Assembly: GCA_002393945.1 (NCBI GenBank)
Contig: DGSO01000028.1
Span: 209,338 to 273,337 of the forward strand
DNA: 64,000 bases
From: Bacteroidales bacterium UBA4360
GTDB taxonomy: Bacteria; Bacteroidota; Bacteroidia; Bacteroidales; UBA932
Direction of reading: 5' to 3'
The translations under genes were made by a program, and so were the position numbers. Positions 43,062 through 52,405 of this stretch are shown here, one piece after another (the first letter of the stretch is position 1; each line of letters opens with the position of its first letter). The notes below the pieces were generated by a model. It searched no databases, was not told the DNA's origin, and was given only the letters and a program-made list of their open reading frames with translations.

Positions 43062-44048
43062 ATGAAATTTCTCACTGATGAAAAGCTCCTTATTGTAGGC
43101 GCTGCCGGAATGATCGGTTCCAACATGGTCCAGACAGCTGCAATGCTGGGCCTTACCCCAAACATCTGCCTTTATGATATTTTCGAGCCCGGCAACAACG
43201 GTGTCCTCGCAGAAATGAATCACTGCGCTTTCCCCGGAATGAACTTCACCGCCACCGTAGACCCCGCCGTCGCATTCAAGGATGCGAAGTATATCATCTC
43301 CTCCGGCGGAGCACCCCGCAAGGAAGGCATGACCAGGGAAGACCTTCTCAAGGGCAACTGCAAGATCGCTGCCGAATTCGGTGACAACATCAAGAAATAC
43401 TGCCCCGACGTAAAGCACGTAGTGGTTATCTTCAACCCTGCCGATGTTACCGCCCTTACCGCCCTCATCCACTCCGGCCTCAAGCCTTCACAGCTCACCT
43501 CCCTCGCCGCTCTTGACAGCACCCGTCTGCAGGAAGCCCTGGCAAAGGAATTCTGCGTACAGCAGTGCAAGGTTACAGGTGCACACACCTACGGCGGCCA
43601 CGGAGAGGCCATGGCAGTTTTCGCCTCCCAGGTGAAGATTGACGGCAAGCCCCTTGCCGAGTGCGGCCTTTCCGCAGAGCGTTTCGAGGAAATCAAGCAC
43701 AACACCATCCAGGGTGGATCCAACATCATCAAGCTCCGCGGCCGCAGCTCCTTCCAGAGCCCCGCATACCAGGCTGTAAAGATGATCGAGGCCTCCATGG
43801 GCGGCGAAAAGTTCACCTGGCCTGCAGGCACCTATGTGAATGAAGGCAAGTACAGGAACGTGATGATGGCAATGCCCACCACCATCGATGCCACCGGCGT
43901 TCATTTCACAGAGCCCGTCGGCACAGCAGACGAGATGGCAGCCCTCGACGCTTCCTATGCACACCTTTGCAAGATGCGTGACGAAATCATCTCCCTTGGC
44001 ATTGTCCCCGAGATCAAGGACTGGTGCAAGGAGAATCCCAACCTCTAA
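43062..44048 (+). CDS. mdh: Malate dehydrogenase (Bacteroidetes type)
   Basis: NAD-dependent interconversion of malate and oxaloacetate, 328 residues. The N-terminal dinucleotide fold is LLIVGAAGMIGSNMVQTAA; catalytic-loop Arg residues are in GGAPRKEGMTRED, the substrate Asp/Arg in ALDSTRLQEAL, and the proton-acceptor His in THTYGG-type sequence, here GAHTYGGHGEAMAVF. Isolated as a single gene between its promoter and a strong terminator. In Bacteroidales it serves the reductive branch to fumarate and succinate. Confidence 0.95.
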   Translation: MKFLTDEKLLIVGAAGMIGSNMVQTAAMLGLTPNICLYDIFEPGNNGVLAEMNHCAFPGMNFTATVDPAVAFKDAKYIISSGGAPRKEGMTREDLLKGNCKIAAEFGDNIKKYCPDVKHVVVIFNPADVTALTALIHSGLKPSQLTSLAALDSTRLQEALAKEFCVQQCKVTGAHTYGGHGEAMAVFASQVKIDGKPLAECGLSAERFEEIKHNTIQGGSNIIKLRGRSSFQSPAYQAVKMIEASMGGEKFTWPAGTYVNEGKYRNVMMAMPTTIDATGVHFTEPVGTADEMAALDASYAHLCKMRDEIISLGIVPEIKDWCKENPNL

Positions 44049-44091
44049 AATTGCTTTATTTGGAATAACTCCAAATTAACAACTATGTTAC

Positions 44092-44135
44092 AACCCTGTT
44101 AATCAACGAATTAACAGGGTTTATTTTGTTTTGTT
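44092..44135 (+). terminator. Terminator of mdh
   Basis: AACCCTGTTAAT (44092-44103) and ATTAACAGGGTT (44110-44121) form a perfect 12-bp stem, 6-base loop, followed by a T-rich tail. Confidence 0.85.
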
Positions 44136-44169
44136 AATAACTTTTTTTCATATTTGGACAATAAGAATT

Positions 44170-44286
44170 TATATTTGCTCTCCGGAACCACTCATTCCGC
44201 ATTTTTTAAACTGATTAACTAAAACCCGAGGCAACCGGCAGAAAAAGCCGGCTCTGCCCTTAACGCCTTATAAAACAGTTACTGTC
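44170..44286 (+). promoter_or_regulatory. nrdD promoter and folded leader
   Basis: A TATATTTG box (44170-44177) is followed by a leader of about 100 bases. It can form CCGGC/GCCGG (44235-44239 with 44247-44251) or, exclusively, GGCAGA/TCTGCC (44237-44242 with 44253-44258). The two alternatives could regulate nrdD, but I cannot assign a known element. Confidence 0.45.
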
Positions 44287-46497
44287 ATGGTAAAACGTGT
44301 ACTTAAGAGAGACGGCCGTCACGTAGACTTCAACAACCAGAAGATTGTTGCCGCAATCCTCAAAGCAATGGATGTCACCCCCAGCGGTGAAGACATCGTT
44401 CTTGCAGCCCAGATAGCCCATTCCATCTCATGCCTTGAGAAGGAAGAGATGAGCGTTGAGGAGATCCAGGATGTAGTCGAAAACGAACTCATGAACAGCC
44501 CCCGCAAGGAGGTTGCAAAGGAGTATATCCGTTATCGTAACAAACGTAACCTTGCACGTAAGGCCAAGAGCAACGAAATTTTCCAGACCATCATCGACGC
44601 ACAGGTAAACGACATTACCCGTGAAAACGCCAACATGAATGCAGACACCCCTGCAGGCATGATGATGAAATTCGCCTCCGAGGCCACCAAGGCATACGTG
44701 GATGAAAACCTGCTTTCAGACCCCGTCCGCGAGGCCGTCGCCGGCAACTATATCCACATCCATGACAAGGACTACTATCCTACAAAGTCACTCACCTGCA
44801 TCCAGCACCCTCTGGACCTCATCCTTGAGCACGGTCTCAAGGCCGGTCACGGTGAGTCCCGTCCCGCCAAGAGGATCGAGACCGCCTCTGTGCTTGCATG
44901 TATCTCCATGGAAACAGTCCAGAACGAGATGCACGGCGGCCAGGCCATCCCCGCCTTCGACTTCTATCTTGCTCCTTACGTACGCAAGACCTACGAGGAG
45001 GAAATCGACCAGGTGAGCGCCATGGAGAACCAGGACTTCTCCGAACTCAAGAGCGCAAAGATCGACGACTATCTCAAGCGTGACCTCATCGGCCTTCAGG
45101 GCAAGGAGAGGGCAAAGCAGCACGCCATCAACCAGACCGTGAGCCGCGTACACCAGGCCATGGAGGCTTTCGTTCACAACATGAACACCATCCACAGCCG
45201 TGGCGGCAACCAGGTTGTGTTCTCCTCCATCAACTATGGTACGGACACATCGGCAGAAGGACGCTGCATCATCCGTGAAATCCTGAACACCACCTATCAG
45301 GGCGTCGGCAACGGCTCCACCGCAATCTTCCCCATCCAGATCTGGAAGAAGAAGAGGGGCGTGAGCTACCTTCCCGAAGACCCCAACTACGACCTCTACA
45401 AGTTCGCCTGCAAGGTTTCGGCCCGCCGTTTCTTCCCCAACTTCCTGAACCTGGATGCCTCCTACAACCAGGACGACGCCTGGAAGGCCGACGACCCTAA
45501 GCGCTACATCCACGAGGTTGCAACCATGGGCTGCCGTACCCGTGTTTACAACAACAAGTTCGGCCCCAAGACCTCCATCGGCCGCGGTAACCTCAGCTTC
45601 ACCACCATCAATATCGTGAAGCTCGCCATCGAAGCCATGAACGAGGAGAAGGACAAGGACAAACGCATCCAGAAGTTCTTCCAGAAGCTCGACTGGGCTC
45701 TTGACATATCGGCCCGACAGCTCAACGAGCGCTTCGATTTCCAGAAGACCGCTCTCAAGAAGCAGTTCCCTCTCCTGATGAACGGCCTCTGGCTGGGCAG
45801 CGAGAAGCTTGACGATAACGACCCCATCGAGTCCGTCATCAACCAGGGCACCCTGGCAATCGGCTTCATCGGCCTTGCCGAATGCCTCATCGCACTCGTC
45901 GGCAAGCACCACGGTGAAAGCGAAGAAGCCCAGGAGCTTGGCCTCCGTATCGTTTCCCACATGGCAGAGAAGATAAACGGCTTCTCGGAGACCTACCAGC
46001 ACAACTTCTCCTGCTTCGCAACTCCCGCAGAAGGCCTTGCAGGAAAGTTCACCAAGAAGGACAAGAAGACCTTCGGCGTTCTGCCCGGCATTACGGACAA
46101 GGACTACTACACCAACTCCAGCCACGTTCCCGTGTACTATCACTGCACACCCGAGCACAAGGCAAAGATCGAAGGCCCTTATCACAAGTACGAAGGCGCC
46201 GGCCACATCTTCTATGTGGAAATCGACGGCGACGCCACACACAACCCCGAGGCCATCATGCAGATTGTAGACCTCATGGACAAGTACGACATCGGCTACG
46301 GCTCCGTGAACCACAACCGCAACCGCTGCCTTGACTGCGGCTATGAGAATTCCGAAGAAGGCCTCACCGAATGCCCTCACTGCCACGGTCATCACATCGA
46401 CACCCTCCAGCGAATCACCGGCTACCTCGTAGGTACCACCAACCGCTGGAACTCCGGCAAGCTCGCAGAGCTCCACGACCGCGTGGTTCATAAGTAG
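44287..46497 (+). CDS. nrdD: Anaerobic ribonucleoside-triphosphate reductase
   Basis: Class III, oxygen-sensitive glycyl-radical enzyme that makes deoxynucleotides without oxygen; 736 residues. An N-terminal ATP-cone (about 3-95, VLKRDGRHVDFNNQKI) is followed by the catalytic barrel. Near the C-terminus are the zinc-type cysteines CLDCGYEN and CPHCHG and the radical loop RITGYLVG with Gly712. The activase nrdG lies downstream, separated by a hairpin. Confidence 0.97.
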   Translation: MVKRVLKRDGRHVDFNNQKIVAAILKAMDVTPSGEDIVLAAQIAHSISCLEKEEMSVEEIQDVVENELMNSPRKEVAKEYIRYRNKRNLARKAKSNEIFQTIIDAQVNDITRENANMNADTPAGMMMKFASEATKAYVDENLLSDPVREAVAGNYIHIHDKDYYPTKSLTCIQHPLDLILEHGLKAGHGESRPAKRIETASVLACISMETVQNEMHGGQAIPAFDFYLAPYVRKTYEEEIDQVSAMENQDFSELKSAKIDDYLKRDLIGLQGKERAKQHAINQTVSRVHQAMEAFVHNMNTIHSRGGNQVVFSSINYGTDTSAEGRCIIREILNTTYQGVGNGSTAIFPIQIWKKKRGVSYLPEDPNYDLYKFACKVSARRFFPNFLNLDASYNQDDAWKADDPKRYIHEVATMGCRTRVYNNKFGPKTSIGRGNLSFTTINIVKLAIEAMNEEKDKDKRIQKFFQKLDWALDISARQLNERFDFQKTALKKQFPLLMNGLWLGSEKLDDNDPIESVINQGTLAIGFIGLAECLIALVGKHHGESEEAQELGLRIVSHMAEKINGFSETYQHNFSCFATPAEGLAGKFTKKDKKTFGVLPGITDKDYYTNSSHVPVYYHCTPEHKAKIEGPYHKYEGAGHIFYVEIDGDATHNPEAIMQIVDLMDKYDIGYGSVNHNRNRCLDCGYENSEEGLTECPHCHGHHIDTLQRITGYLVGTTNRWNSGKLAELHDRVVHK

Positions 46498-46535
46498 GGC
46501 GTTTTTCGTAAATACTTGAACAACTGCGTTTTATG

Positions 46536-46569
46536 AAAATCCCCTGCGTAATTTTACACAGGGGATTTT
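46536..46569 (+). terminator. Hairpin between nrdD and nrdG
   Basis: AAAATCCCCTG (46536-46546) and CAGGGGATTTT (46559-46569) form a perfect 11-bp stem. It could be a partial terminator that lowers nrdG relative to nrdD. Confidence 0.65.
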
Positions 46570-46605
46570 AGTAATCAAAAGAAAATCAATTAATTACAGA
46601 AAACG

Positions 46606-47112
46606 GTGAAGATAAGAGTTCTTGATATAGCGTACCAGACCATGGCCGACGGCCCGGGCCTCCGCACTTCCATCTACTGCGCGGGCTGCAAGCATGCCTG
46701 CAAGGGCTGCCATAACCCCCAGAGCTGGGACTTCAACGCCGGCAAATGGATGGAGGTTGACGAACTTCTGGACATCATAAAGGCCGATTCCATGTCCAAC
46801 GTCTCCTTCTCCGGCGGGGACCCCATGTACCAGGCTCCGGCCTTCACGGAACTCGCCAGAAGAATCAAGGAAGAGACCGGCAAGACCATCTGGTGCTGGA
46901 CCGGCTTCACTCTGGAAGAAGTCCAGGCCGATCCCGTCATGTCCGCCATGCTTCCTTACCTTGACGTCCTTGTAGACGGTCCGTTCATCCTCGAACAGCG
47001 TGACACTGACCTTCTGTTCCGCGGCAGCCCCAACCAGCGTATCATCTACCTGCACGGCGCCCCGCCGGACGACGACATTCCCGGCACCGTCCCGCTGGAG
47101 CCGCTGAGATAA
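46606..47112 (+). CDS. nrdG: Anaerobic ribonucleotide reductase activating protein
   Basis: Radical-SAM activase that installs the glycyl radical on NrdD. It has 168 residues, starting at GTG. The [4Fe-4S] site is CKHACKGC (CX3CX2C) around residues 28-35, followed by HNPQSW; SFSGGDPM is the SAM-binding GGE-like motif. The pairing with nrdD confirms the assignment. Confidence 0.96.
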   Translation: MKIRVLDIAYQTMADGPGLRTSIYCAGCKHACKGCHNPQSWDFNAGKWMEVDELLDIIKADSMSNVSFSGGDPMYQAPAFTELARRIKEETGKTIWCWTGFTLEEVQADPVMSAMLPYLDVLVDGPFILEQRDTDLLFRGSPNQRIIYLHGAPPDDDIPGTVPLEPLR

Positions 47113-47115
47113 ATT

Positions 47116-47133
47116 ATCCCCATAAATGGGGAT
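47116..47133 (+). terminator. Short palindrome after nrdG
   Basis: ATCCCCAT and ATGGGGAT are separated by two A's, only 3 bases after the nrdG stop. A two-base loop is tight, so an actual stem would open to a larger loop. Confidence 0.45.
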
Positions 47134-47141
47134 TGTTTGCA

Positions 47142-47172
47142 CGGGAAGGTTGCAGTAACTTTGTAACCTCCC
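47142..47172 (+). promoter_or_regulatory. feoAB promoter within an inverted repeat
   Basis: TAACTTTG (47156-47163) lies between imperfectly complementary arms GGGAAGGTT and AACCTCCCC. This is a plausible site for an iron-responsive regulator, but no known operator sequence is recognised. Confidence 0.45.
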
Positions 47173-47182
47173 CGATTGTATT

Positions 47183-49579
47183 ATGATACTGGCAGATTTA
47201 CAGACAGGCGAAAAAGCGGTGATTGTGCGCGTTCACGGTCATGGCAGTTTTCGTAAACGCCTGATAGAGATGGGCTTTATCCAAGGCAAGGAAGTGAAAG
47301 TGGTTCTGAATGCGCCGCTCAAAGACCCCATCGAATATGAAATTATCGGCTACAAGGTGTCCCTGCGCCGCGAGGAAGCGAAGCAGATTGAGGTCGTTAC
47401 GGAAGAAGAGGCACGCGAGGCCCTCGTGAGCGATGAGCATCTGCAGGCCCTGCCCGGAGACATGGAAGAAAAAGAGCGTCTGGACAAGGCTCTGGCCCAC
47501 GTTGCAGAGGAGCGCAACCATGTGATTCGCGTGGCGCTGGTAGGTAACCCCAACTGCGGAAAGACATCCCTCTTCAACATCGCTTCCGGAAGCCATGAGC
47601 ACGTAGGCAATTACTCCGGTGTAACCGTAGACGCGAAGGAAGGGCACTTTGAGCACGGCGGGTACAAAATCACCCTTGTAGACCTGCCTGGCACATATTC
47701 ACTGAGCGCATATTCCCCGGAAGAGCTCTATGTGAGGAAGAACCTTATAGAAGCCATGCCGGATGTCGTGGTGAATGTGGTAGACGCCTCCAATATCGAA
47801 CGCAATCTCTATCTTACCACCCAGCTCATCGACATGAACCTTAGGACAGTGATGGCCCTTAACATGTACGACGAACTGGAGCACAAGGGAGACAAGCTGG
47901 ATACAAAGCAGCTGGGTTACCTGCTGGGCATTCCGGTTTGCCCAACGGTGAGCCGTGACGGACAGGGCATCCCCGAGCTCTTCGACACCGTAATCAAGAT
48001 TTACGAACAGTCAGATCCCAAGCTCTCCCGTCACATCCACATCAACCATGGAAGGGAGATAGAGGAGAGCATCAAAAAGATACAAAAGCCAATCGGCCTT
48101 AACCAGGACATCAAGTCCAGGTATTCCACCCGCTACCTTGCCATCAAGTATCTTGAGACCGACAAGGACGTTGAGGCGACGCTGAAAAAGCTCCCTAACT
48201 ATGCCGATATAGAGGCTGTGCGAGAAGAGGAGTCGGCACGTATCCAGAGCATCCTCAAGACCTCGCCGGAGAGCGCAATCGTAGACGCCAAGTACGCCTT
48301 CATCCAGGGCGCCCTTGCAGAAACTTACGAGAAATACCAGGAAGAAAGGCCACGGCGTACGCTCACGGACAAGATAGACGCCATAGTCACCAACCAGTGG
48401 TTGGCTTTCCCTATCTTCATCGTGCTGCTGTGGTTCATTTTCTGGGCAACGTTCACAATCGGCCAGTATCCCATGGACTGGATAGACTGGCTGGTGGCAA
48501 AATTCGGGGAATGGGTTGGCTCCATGATGCATGAGGGCTGGGTCAAGGACCTTGTTGTGGACGGCGTAATTGCCGGTGTGGGAAGCGTACTGGTGTTCCT
48601 TCCCAACATCATGATCCTGTACTTCTTCATTTCCATAATGGAAGACAGTGGATACATGGCAAGGGCTGCGTTCATCGTTGACAAGCTCATGCACAAAATC
48701 GGCCTGCACGGAAAGAGCTTCATTCCCATGGTAATGGGCTTTGGCTGCAACGTCCCGGCAATAATGGCCACCCGCTCCATCGAGAGCCGGAAATCCCGCC
48801 TCGTGACCATCGCCATCATCCCCTTCATGTCCTGCGCGGGACGTCTGCCGATATTCGTCCTCTTCTCGGGCGCCTTCTTCCCCAACAACCCCGCTACGGC
48901 GCTGCTGGGAATATATCTGCTGGGTGTAATCCTGGCCATCCTTACGGCCATCATAGCCGGTAAGTACGTGAAGGACGACGACCTTCCGTTCGTTATGGAA
49001 CTGCCGCCTTACCGCATGCCCACGGGAAAGGCAATCTGGCGCCACACCTGGGAAAAGGGCCGTCAGTACCTTGAGAAGATGGCAACAACCATCCTTATCT
49101 TCTCGGTAGTGATCTGGTTCCTTGGATATTTCCCGCGCCATGAAGGCCAGAGCACAGGTTATCAGCAGGAGCATTCATACATCGGCACGCTTGGAAAAGC
49201 CGTTGAGCCCGCCCTGGAGCCGCTTGGCTTCAACTGGAAGATGGACGTCGGCCTTCTTGCCGGCGTCGGCGCCAAGGAACTGGTCATCAGCACCATGGGC
49301 GTAGTCTATGCCCAGGACGGGGAGGAGTATGAAGGCCTTGGAGACGAGAACGACACCGCCCTCCAGAGCGCCCTCAAGGCCACGGTTCCCACCGCCGCCG
49401 CTCTCGCATACATGATATTCGTGCTGCTATACTTCCCGTGCATAGCAACCTTCGTTGCCATCAAGAACGAAACGGGAAAATGGCGCTGGGCAATACTGTG
49501 TGCTGCCTACACCATACTTGTAGCCTGGATTCTGGGCTTCGCCGCCTACCGCATCGGCCTTCTCATCTGGCCGATGTAA
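47183..49579 (+). CDS. feoB: Fused FeoA-FeoB ferrous iron transporter
   Basis: A 798-residue inner-membrane Fe(II) importer. Residues about 1-75 are a FeoA (SH3-like) domain; residues about 115-280 are the G domain: GNPNCGKTS (G1), DLPGTYS (G3) and NMYDELEH (G4, where NMxD is usual). The remainder is the membrane part with two Gly-rich gate motifs, VLVFLPNIMILYFF and GFGCNVPAIMATR. A FeoA-FeoB fusion is usual in Bacteroidetes and supports the taxonomic reading. Two residues before the G domain contain an acidic linker. Confidence 0.96.
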   Translation: MILADLQTGEKAVIVRVHGHGSFRKRLIEMGFIQGKEVKVVLNAPLKDPIEYEIIGYKVSLRREEAKQIEVVTEEEAREALVSDEHLQALPGDMEEKERLDKALAHVAEERNHVIRVALVGNPNCGKTSLFNIASGSHEHVGNYSGVTVDAKEGHFEHGGYKITLVDLPGTYSLSAYSPEELYVRKNLIEAMPDVVVNVVDASNIERNLYLTTQLIDMNLRTVMALNMYDELEHKGDKLDTKQLGYLLGIPVCPTVSRDGQGIPELFDTVIKIYEQSDPKLSRHIHINHGREIEESIKKIQKPIGLNQDIKSRYSTRYLAIKYLETDKDVEATLKKLPNYADIEAVREEESARIQSILKTSPESAIVDAKYAFIQGALAETYEKYQEERPRRTLTDKIDAIVTNQWLAFPIFIVLLWFIFWATFTIGQYPMDWIDWLVAKFGEWVGSMMHEGWVKDLVVDGVIAGVGSVLVFLPNIMILYFFISIMEDSGYMARAAFIVDKLMHKIGLHGKSFIPMVMGFGCNVPAIMATRSIESRKSRLVTIAIIPFMSCAGRLPIFVLFSGAFFPNNPATALLGIYLLGVILAILTAIIAGKYVKDDDLPFVMELPPYRMPTGKAIWRHTWEKGRQYLEKMATTILIFSVVIWFLGYFPRHEGQSTGYQQEHSYIGTLGKAVEPALEPLGFNWKMDVGLLAGVGAKELVISTMGVVYAQDGEEYEGLGDENDTALQSALKATVPTAAALAYMIFVLLYFPCIATFVAIKNETGKWRWAILCAAYTILVAWILGFAAYRIGLLIWPM

Positions 49580-49580
49580 T

Positions 49581-50150
49581 TTACCTCCTGGAGAACTCGC
49601 AGCCACAGAAGGTCTGGTTGTAGAAATCCTGTTCGCGTATGATTTCTCCGCGGCGCTCCTGCAGGCCGCCCTTGCGCCAGTTCTGCGGCCACCAGGTTAC
49701 GCCCTGGACCTGGCTGCAGGCCCACTGCCCGGCCTGATCAACCTGTTCGAGGCTCTTCCAGCGGGAAGATGCCAGCGTGGTCGTGAGCACTTCGAAACCG
49801 TTTGCCGATGCATACTCTGCTGCGCGCAAGAGTCTGAACTTGAAGCATTCAAGGCAGCGGGAACCGCGCTCGGGGGCATCTTCATGCCCGTGAATGCAGG
49901 ACAGCCATGCGGGATGGTCATAGCTGTCGTTCACTACCTCGAGGCCAAACTCATGGGCATATCTGAGCACCTCTGAAAGACGGTGCTCATACTCGTCAAA
50001 GGGATAGATGTTGGAATTTGAATAGAACACCACAGGCTTGTAGCCTTTCTGCACCAGATACTCTATGATAGCACCCGAGCAGGGGGCACAACAGGAGTGG
50101 AGCAGAATCCTCTCTGCTCCACCCGGTACCTGTATGTCCAAAGATGCCAT
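49581..50150 (-). CDS. queH: Epoxyqueuosine reductase QueH
   Basis: Last step of queuosine synthesis on tRNA, the non-B12 enzyme. It has 189 residues. Conserved cysteines lie in LHSCCAPCSG, in CLECFKFRL and in the C-terminal FCGCEFS; YNQTF precedes the last pair, as expected for the family (formerly DUF208). The start codon follows the fabG stop with no gap, so it is cotranscribed with fabG. It converges with feoB one base away. Confidence 0.94.
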   Translation of the reverse strand: MASLDIQVPGGAERILLHSCCAPCSGAIIEYLVQKGYKPVVFYSNSNIYPFDEYEHRLSEVLRYAHEFGLEVVNDSYDHPAWLSCIHGHEDAPERGSRCLECFKFRLLRAAEYASANGFEVLTTTLASSRWKSLEQVDQAGQWACSQVQGVTWWPQNWRKGGLQERRGEIIREQDFYNQTFCGCEFSRR

Positions 50151-50897
50151 TTAGCAGTACATGCCGCCATTTACGGCTATCACCTGGCCGCTCACATAGG
50201 AGGAGAGGTCCGAGCCCAGGTAGAGGGCTGTGTTGGCGATTTCCTCCACAGTGCCGCCACGCTTCATGGGAATGAGGTGGATGAACTCGTCCTTCACGGC
50301 CTGAGGGAGGGATTCGGTCATGTCGGAAATGATATAGCCGGGGGCGATTGCATTGGCCCTGATGCCGCGGGCGCCCATTTCCTTGGCGACGGATTTTGCC
50401 ATGGCGATGAGGCCGGCCTTGGAGGCGGCGTAGTTCACCTGGCCGGGATTTCCGGTCTGTCCGGCGATGGAGGCCATGTTGATGATGCTTCCGCTCCTCT
50501 GACGCGCCATTACGGGAACAACCTCATGGATGAAGTTGAAGGCGCTCTTCATATTCACGTTGATGACGGCGTCCCACTGCTGCTCGCTCATTCTCATCAC
50601 AAGGCCGTCCTTTGTGATGCCGGCGTTGTTTACGAGGATGTCGATGCGGCCGAAATCGGCAAGAACCTCTGCTACGACCTTCTGCGTCTCCTCGAAGGAG
50701 GCGGCGTTGGAGGCGTAACCCTTTACTTTATGGCCGAAAGCTTCTATTTCGCGGATGGTTTCTTCTGCCGCTTCGTTGATTACAAGGTCTGTGAAGGCCA
50801 CGTCTGCGCCTTCAGATGCATATTTAAGGGCAATGGCTTTGCCGATTCCCCTTGCTGCGCCGGTAATGAGCGCAACTTTTGAATCCAAAAGTCCCAT
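50151..50897 (-). CDS. fabG: 3-oxoacyl-[acyl-carrier-protein] reductase
   Basis: NADPH-dependent short-chain dehydrogenase of fatty acid elongation, 248 residues. TGAARGIGKAIA (cofactor), NNAGITKDGL, Ser in NMASIAG, and the Tyr/Lys pair in VNYAASKAGL are all present; the C-terminal VNGGMYC is typical of FabG. A TATATTTG box on the minus strand (50918-50925) lies 20 bases upstream. No other fab genes are near. Confidence 0.94.
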   Translation of the reverse strand: MGLLDSKVALITGAARGIGKAIALKYASEGADVAFTDLVINEAAEETIREIEAFGHKVKGYASNAASFEETQKVVAEVLADFGRIDILVNNAGITKDGLVMRMSEQQWDAVINVNMKSAFNFIHEVVPVMARQRSGSIINMASIAGQTGNPGQVNYAASKAGLIAMAKSVAKEMGARGIRANAIAPGYIISDMTESLPQAVKDEFIHLIPMKRGGTVEEIANTALYLGSDLSSYVSGQVIAVNGGMYC

Positions 50898-50965
50898 AAA
50901 ATCAGTTTTATCGGCTGCAAATATACGAAAAACTTGCTAACTTTGCCCTCCCCTAACAAGATACT
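50898..50965. promoter_or_regulatory. Divergent promoters for fabG and nhaA
   Basis: TATATTTG on the minus strand (50918-50925) faces fabG; TAACTTTG on the plus strand (50938-50945) faces nhaA. Confidence 0.6.
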
Positions 50966-52384
50966 ATGGCACTGATTCCAATATACTGGTGGAACAAGGA
51001 AGTCCACAACTTCCGCATTTCTCAAGACAAGTTCACAAAGCAGCCCTGGGCCAACGGAGTAGTCCTTCTTCTCTGTGTGGTGGTTGCCATGCTGCTCGCA
51101 AACCTTCCGTTCACAAAGCATATCTACCACTCCTTCCTTCAGACGGAGCTCACCATTCATATTTCCTCGCCGGATTCCGTGATAGACTGGTTCTTCCCCC
51201 GCGGAATGACCATGGAGAAGTTCATCAACGATATCCTCATGGTGATTTTCTTCTTTACCGTGGGCCTGGAAATCAAGCGGGAAATAGTCTGCGGAGAGCT
51301 CTCTTCGCCGAAGAAGGCCATCCTCCCCGTCATAGCCGCATTCGGTGGCGTGGTGATGCCGGCCTGCATTTTCGCCATCGTCAATCACGGCACCCTGTCG
51401 GCCTCAGGCTGGGGCATTCCTACGGCTACGGATATCGCTTTCGCGGTGGGCATCCTCTCAATCCTGGGGGACAAGGTGCCAATTTCCCTCAAGGTCTTCC
51501 TTACAGCCCTCGCCATTGCCGATGACCTCATCGCAATCCTTGTCGTCGCCCTCTTCTACGGCGGAAAGATCAACCTGACGCTGCTCTTCTTCGCCTTCAT
51601 CGTGGTGCTGTTCGTGGCCGTAATGAAGCGCCTTGGAGAAAAGAGAATCGGCTTTTATCTCGTTCCGGCCGTAATAGTGTGGTTCCTGTTCTACTACAGC
51701 GGCATCCACGCCACGATGACCGGCGTAGTGATGGCAATGTTCATCCCGATGGAAGCCCGTTACAACAAGGCTAAGTTCCACCGCCGCGCAAAGATACTCT
51801 ACGAAAGCCTTATCGAGGCGGAGAACACCACGCATACCAACGAAAAGTTCCCCAACGGCCCGGAGCGTCACTACCTCAGGCACCTTTCCAGCCTTACCAA
51901 GAAGACCGTTCCGCCCTCCTACAGGCTTGAGCACAAGCTCAATCCCATCGTCAACTACGGCATCATGCCGATATTCGCCCTCGCCAATGCCGGCGTTGAA
52001 ATCACGGACCCTTCCTTCTTCAACGTCTTCCACTTCGACCCTGCACTGGGCGGTGCCGGAATGGGTATTTTCCTGGGACTGCTCATCGGCAAACCCCTTG
52101 GAATCACGGCTGCATCGGCCCTTGCGATCAAGCTCAAGGTGGGAGAAATGCCGGCCAAGGCCTCATGGCCGATGCTCTTTGCGGTGGCCTGCCTTGGCGG
52201 TATCGGCTTCACGATGTCCATCTTTGTGGATACGCTCAGCTTCGGCGGAGCAGGCATCGACCCTGCCGTCACCCAGCACCTCAGGGATGCGGGTAAAATC
52301 GCCGTCCTCATGGGCTCTGTGTGCGCCGGAATCCTGGGCTCCATCCTCATCACCGTAGTCCACGCTTTTGAGAAGAAGAAATAA
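50966..52384 (+). CDS. nhaA: Na+/H+ antiporter NhaA
   Basis: Inner-membrane sodium/proton exchanger for pH and salt homeostasis, 472 residues with about 12 membrane segments. The paired ion-binding aspartates are in ALAIADDLIAILVVALFY; FTVGLEIKREIV and GWGIPTATDIAFAVGIL are family signatures. A hydrophilic loop (about 265-315, with PNGPERHYLRHL) is longer than in the E. coli protein. The following gene has its own promoter. Confidence 0.95.
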   Translation: MALIPIYWWNKEVHNFRISQDKFTKQPWANGVVLLLCVVVAMLLANLPFTKHIYHSFLQTELTIHISSPDSVIDWFFPRGMTMEKFINDILMVIFFFTVGLEIKREIVCGELSSPKKAILPVIAAFGGVVMPACIFAIVNHGTLSASGWGIPTATDIAFAVGILSILGDKVPISLKVFLTALAIADDLIAILVVALFYGGKINLTLLFFAFIVVLFVAVMKRLGEKRIGFYLVPAVIVWFLFYYSGIHATMTGVVMAMFIPMEARYNKAKFHRRAKILYESLIEAENTTHTNEKFPNGPERHYLRHLSSLTKKTVPPSYRLEHKLNPIVNYGIMPIFALANAGVEITDPSFFNVFHFDPALGGAGMGIFLGLLIGKPLGITAASALAIKLKVGEMPAKASWPMLFAVACLGGIGFTMSIFVDTLSFGGAGIDPAVTQHLRDAGKIAVLMGSVCAGILGSILITVVHAFEKKK

Positions 52385-52390
52385 TTTTCT

Positions 52391-52398
52391 TATATTTG
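52391..52398 (+). promoter_or_regulatory. TATATTTG promoter before a small secreted protein gene
   Basis: The box ends 7 bases before the ATG at 52406. Confidence 0.55.
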
Positions 52399-52405
52399 CC
52401 GAAGT

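Noticed and set aside
44788..46491. 567-codon minus-strand ORF
   Set aside because: Antisense to nrdD; composition is Val/Leu/Asp-rich shadow sequence.
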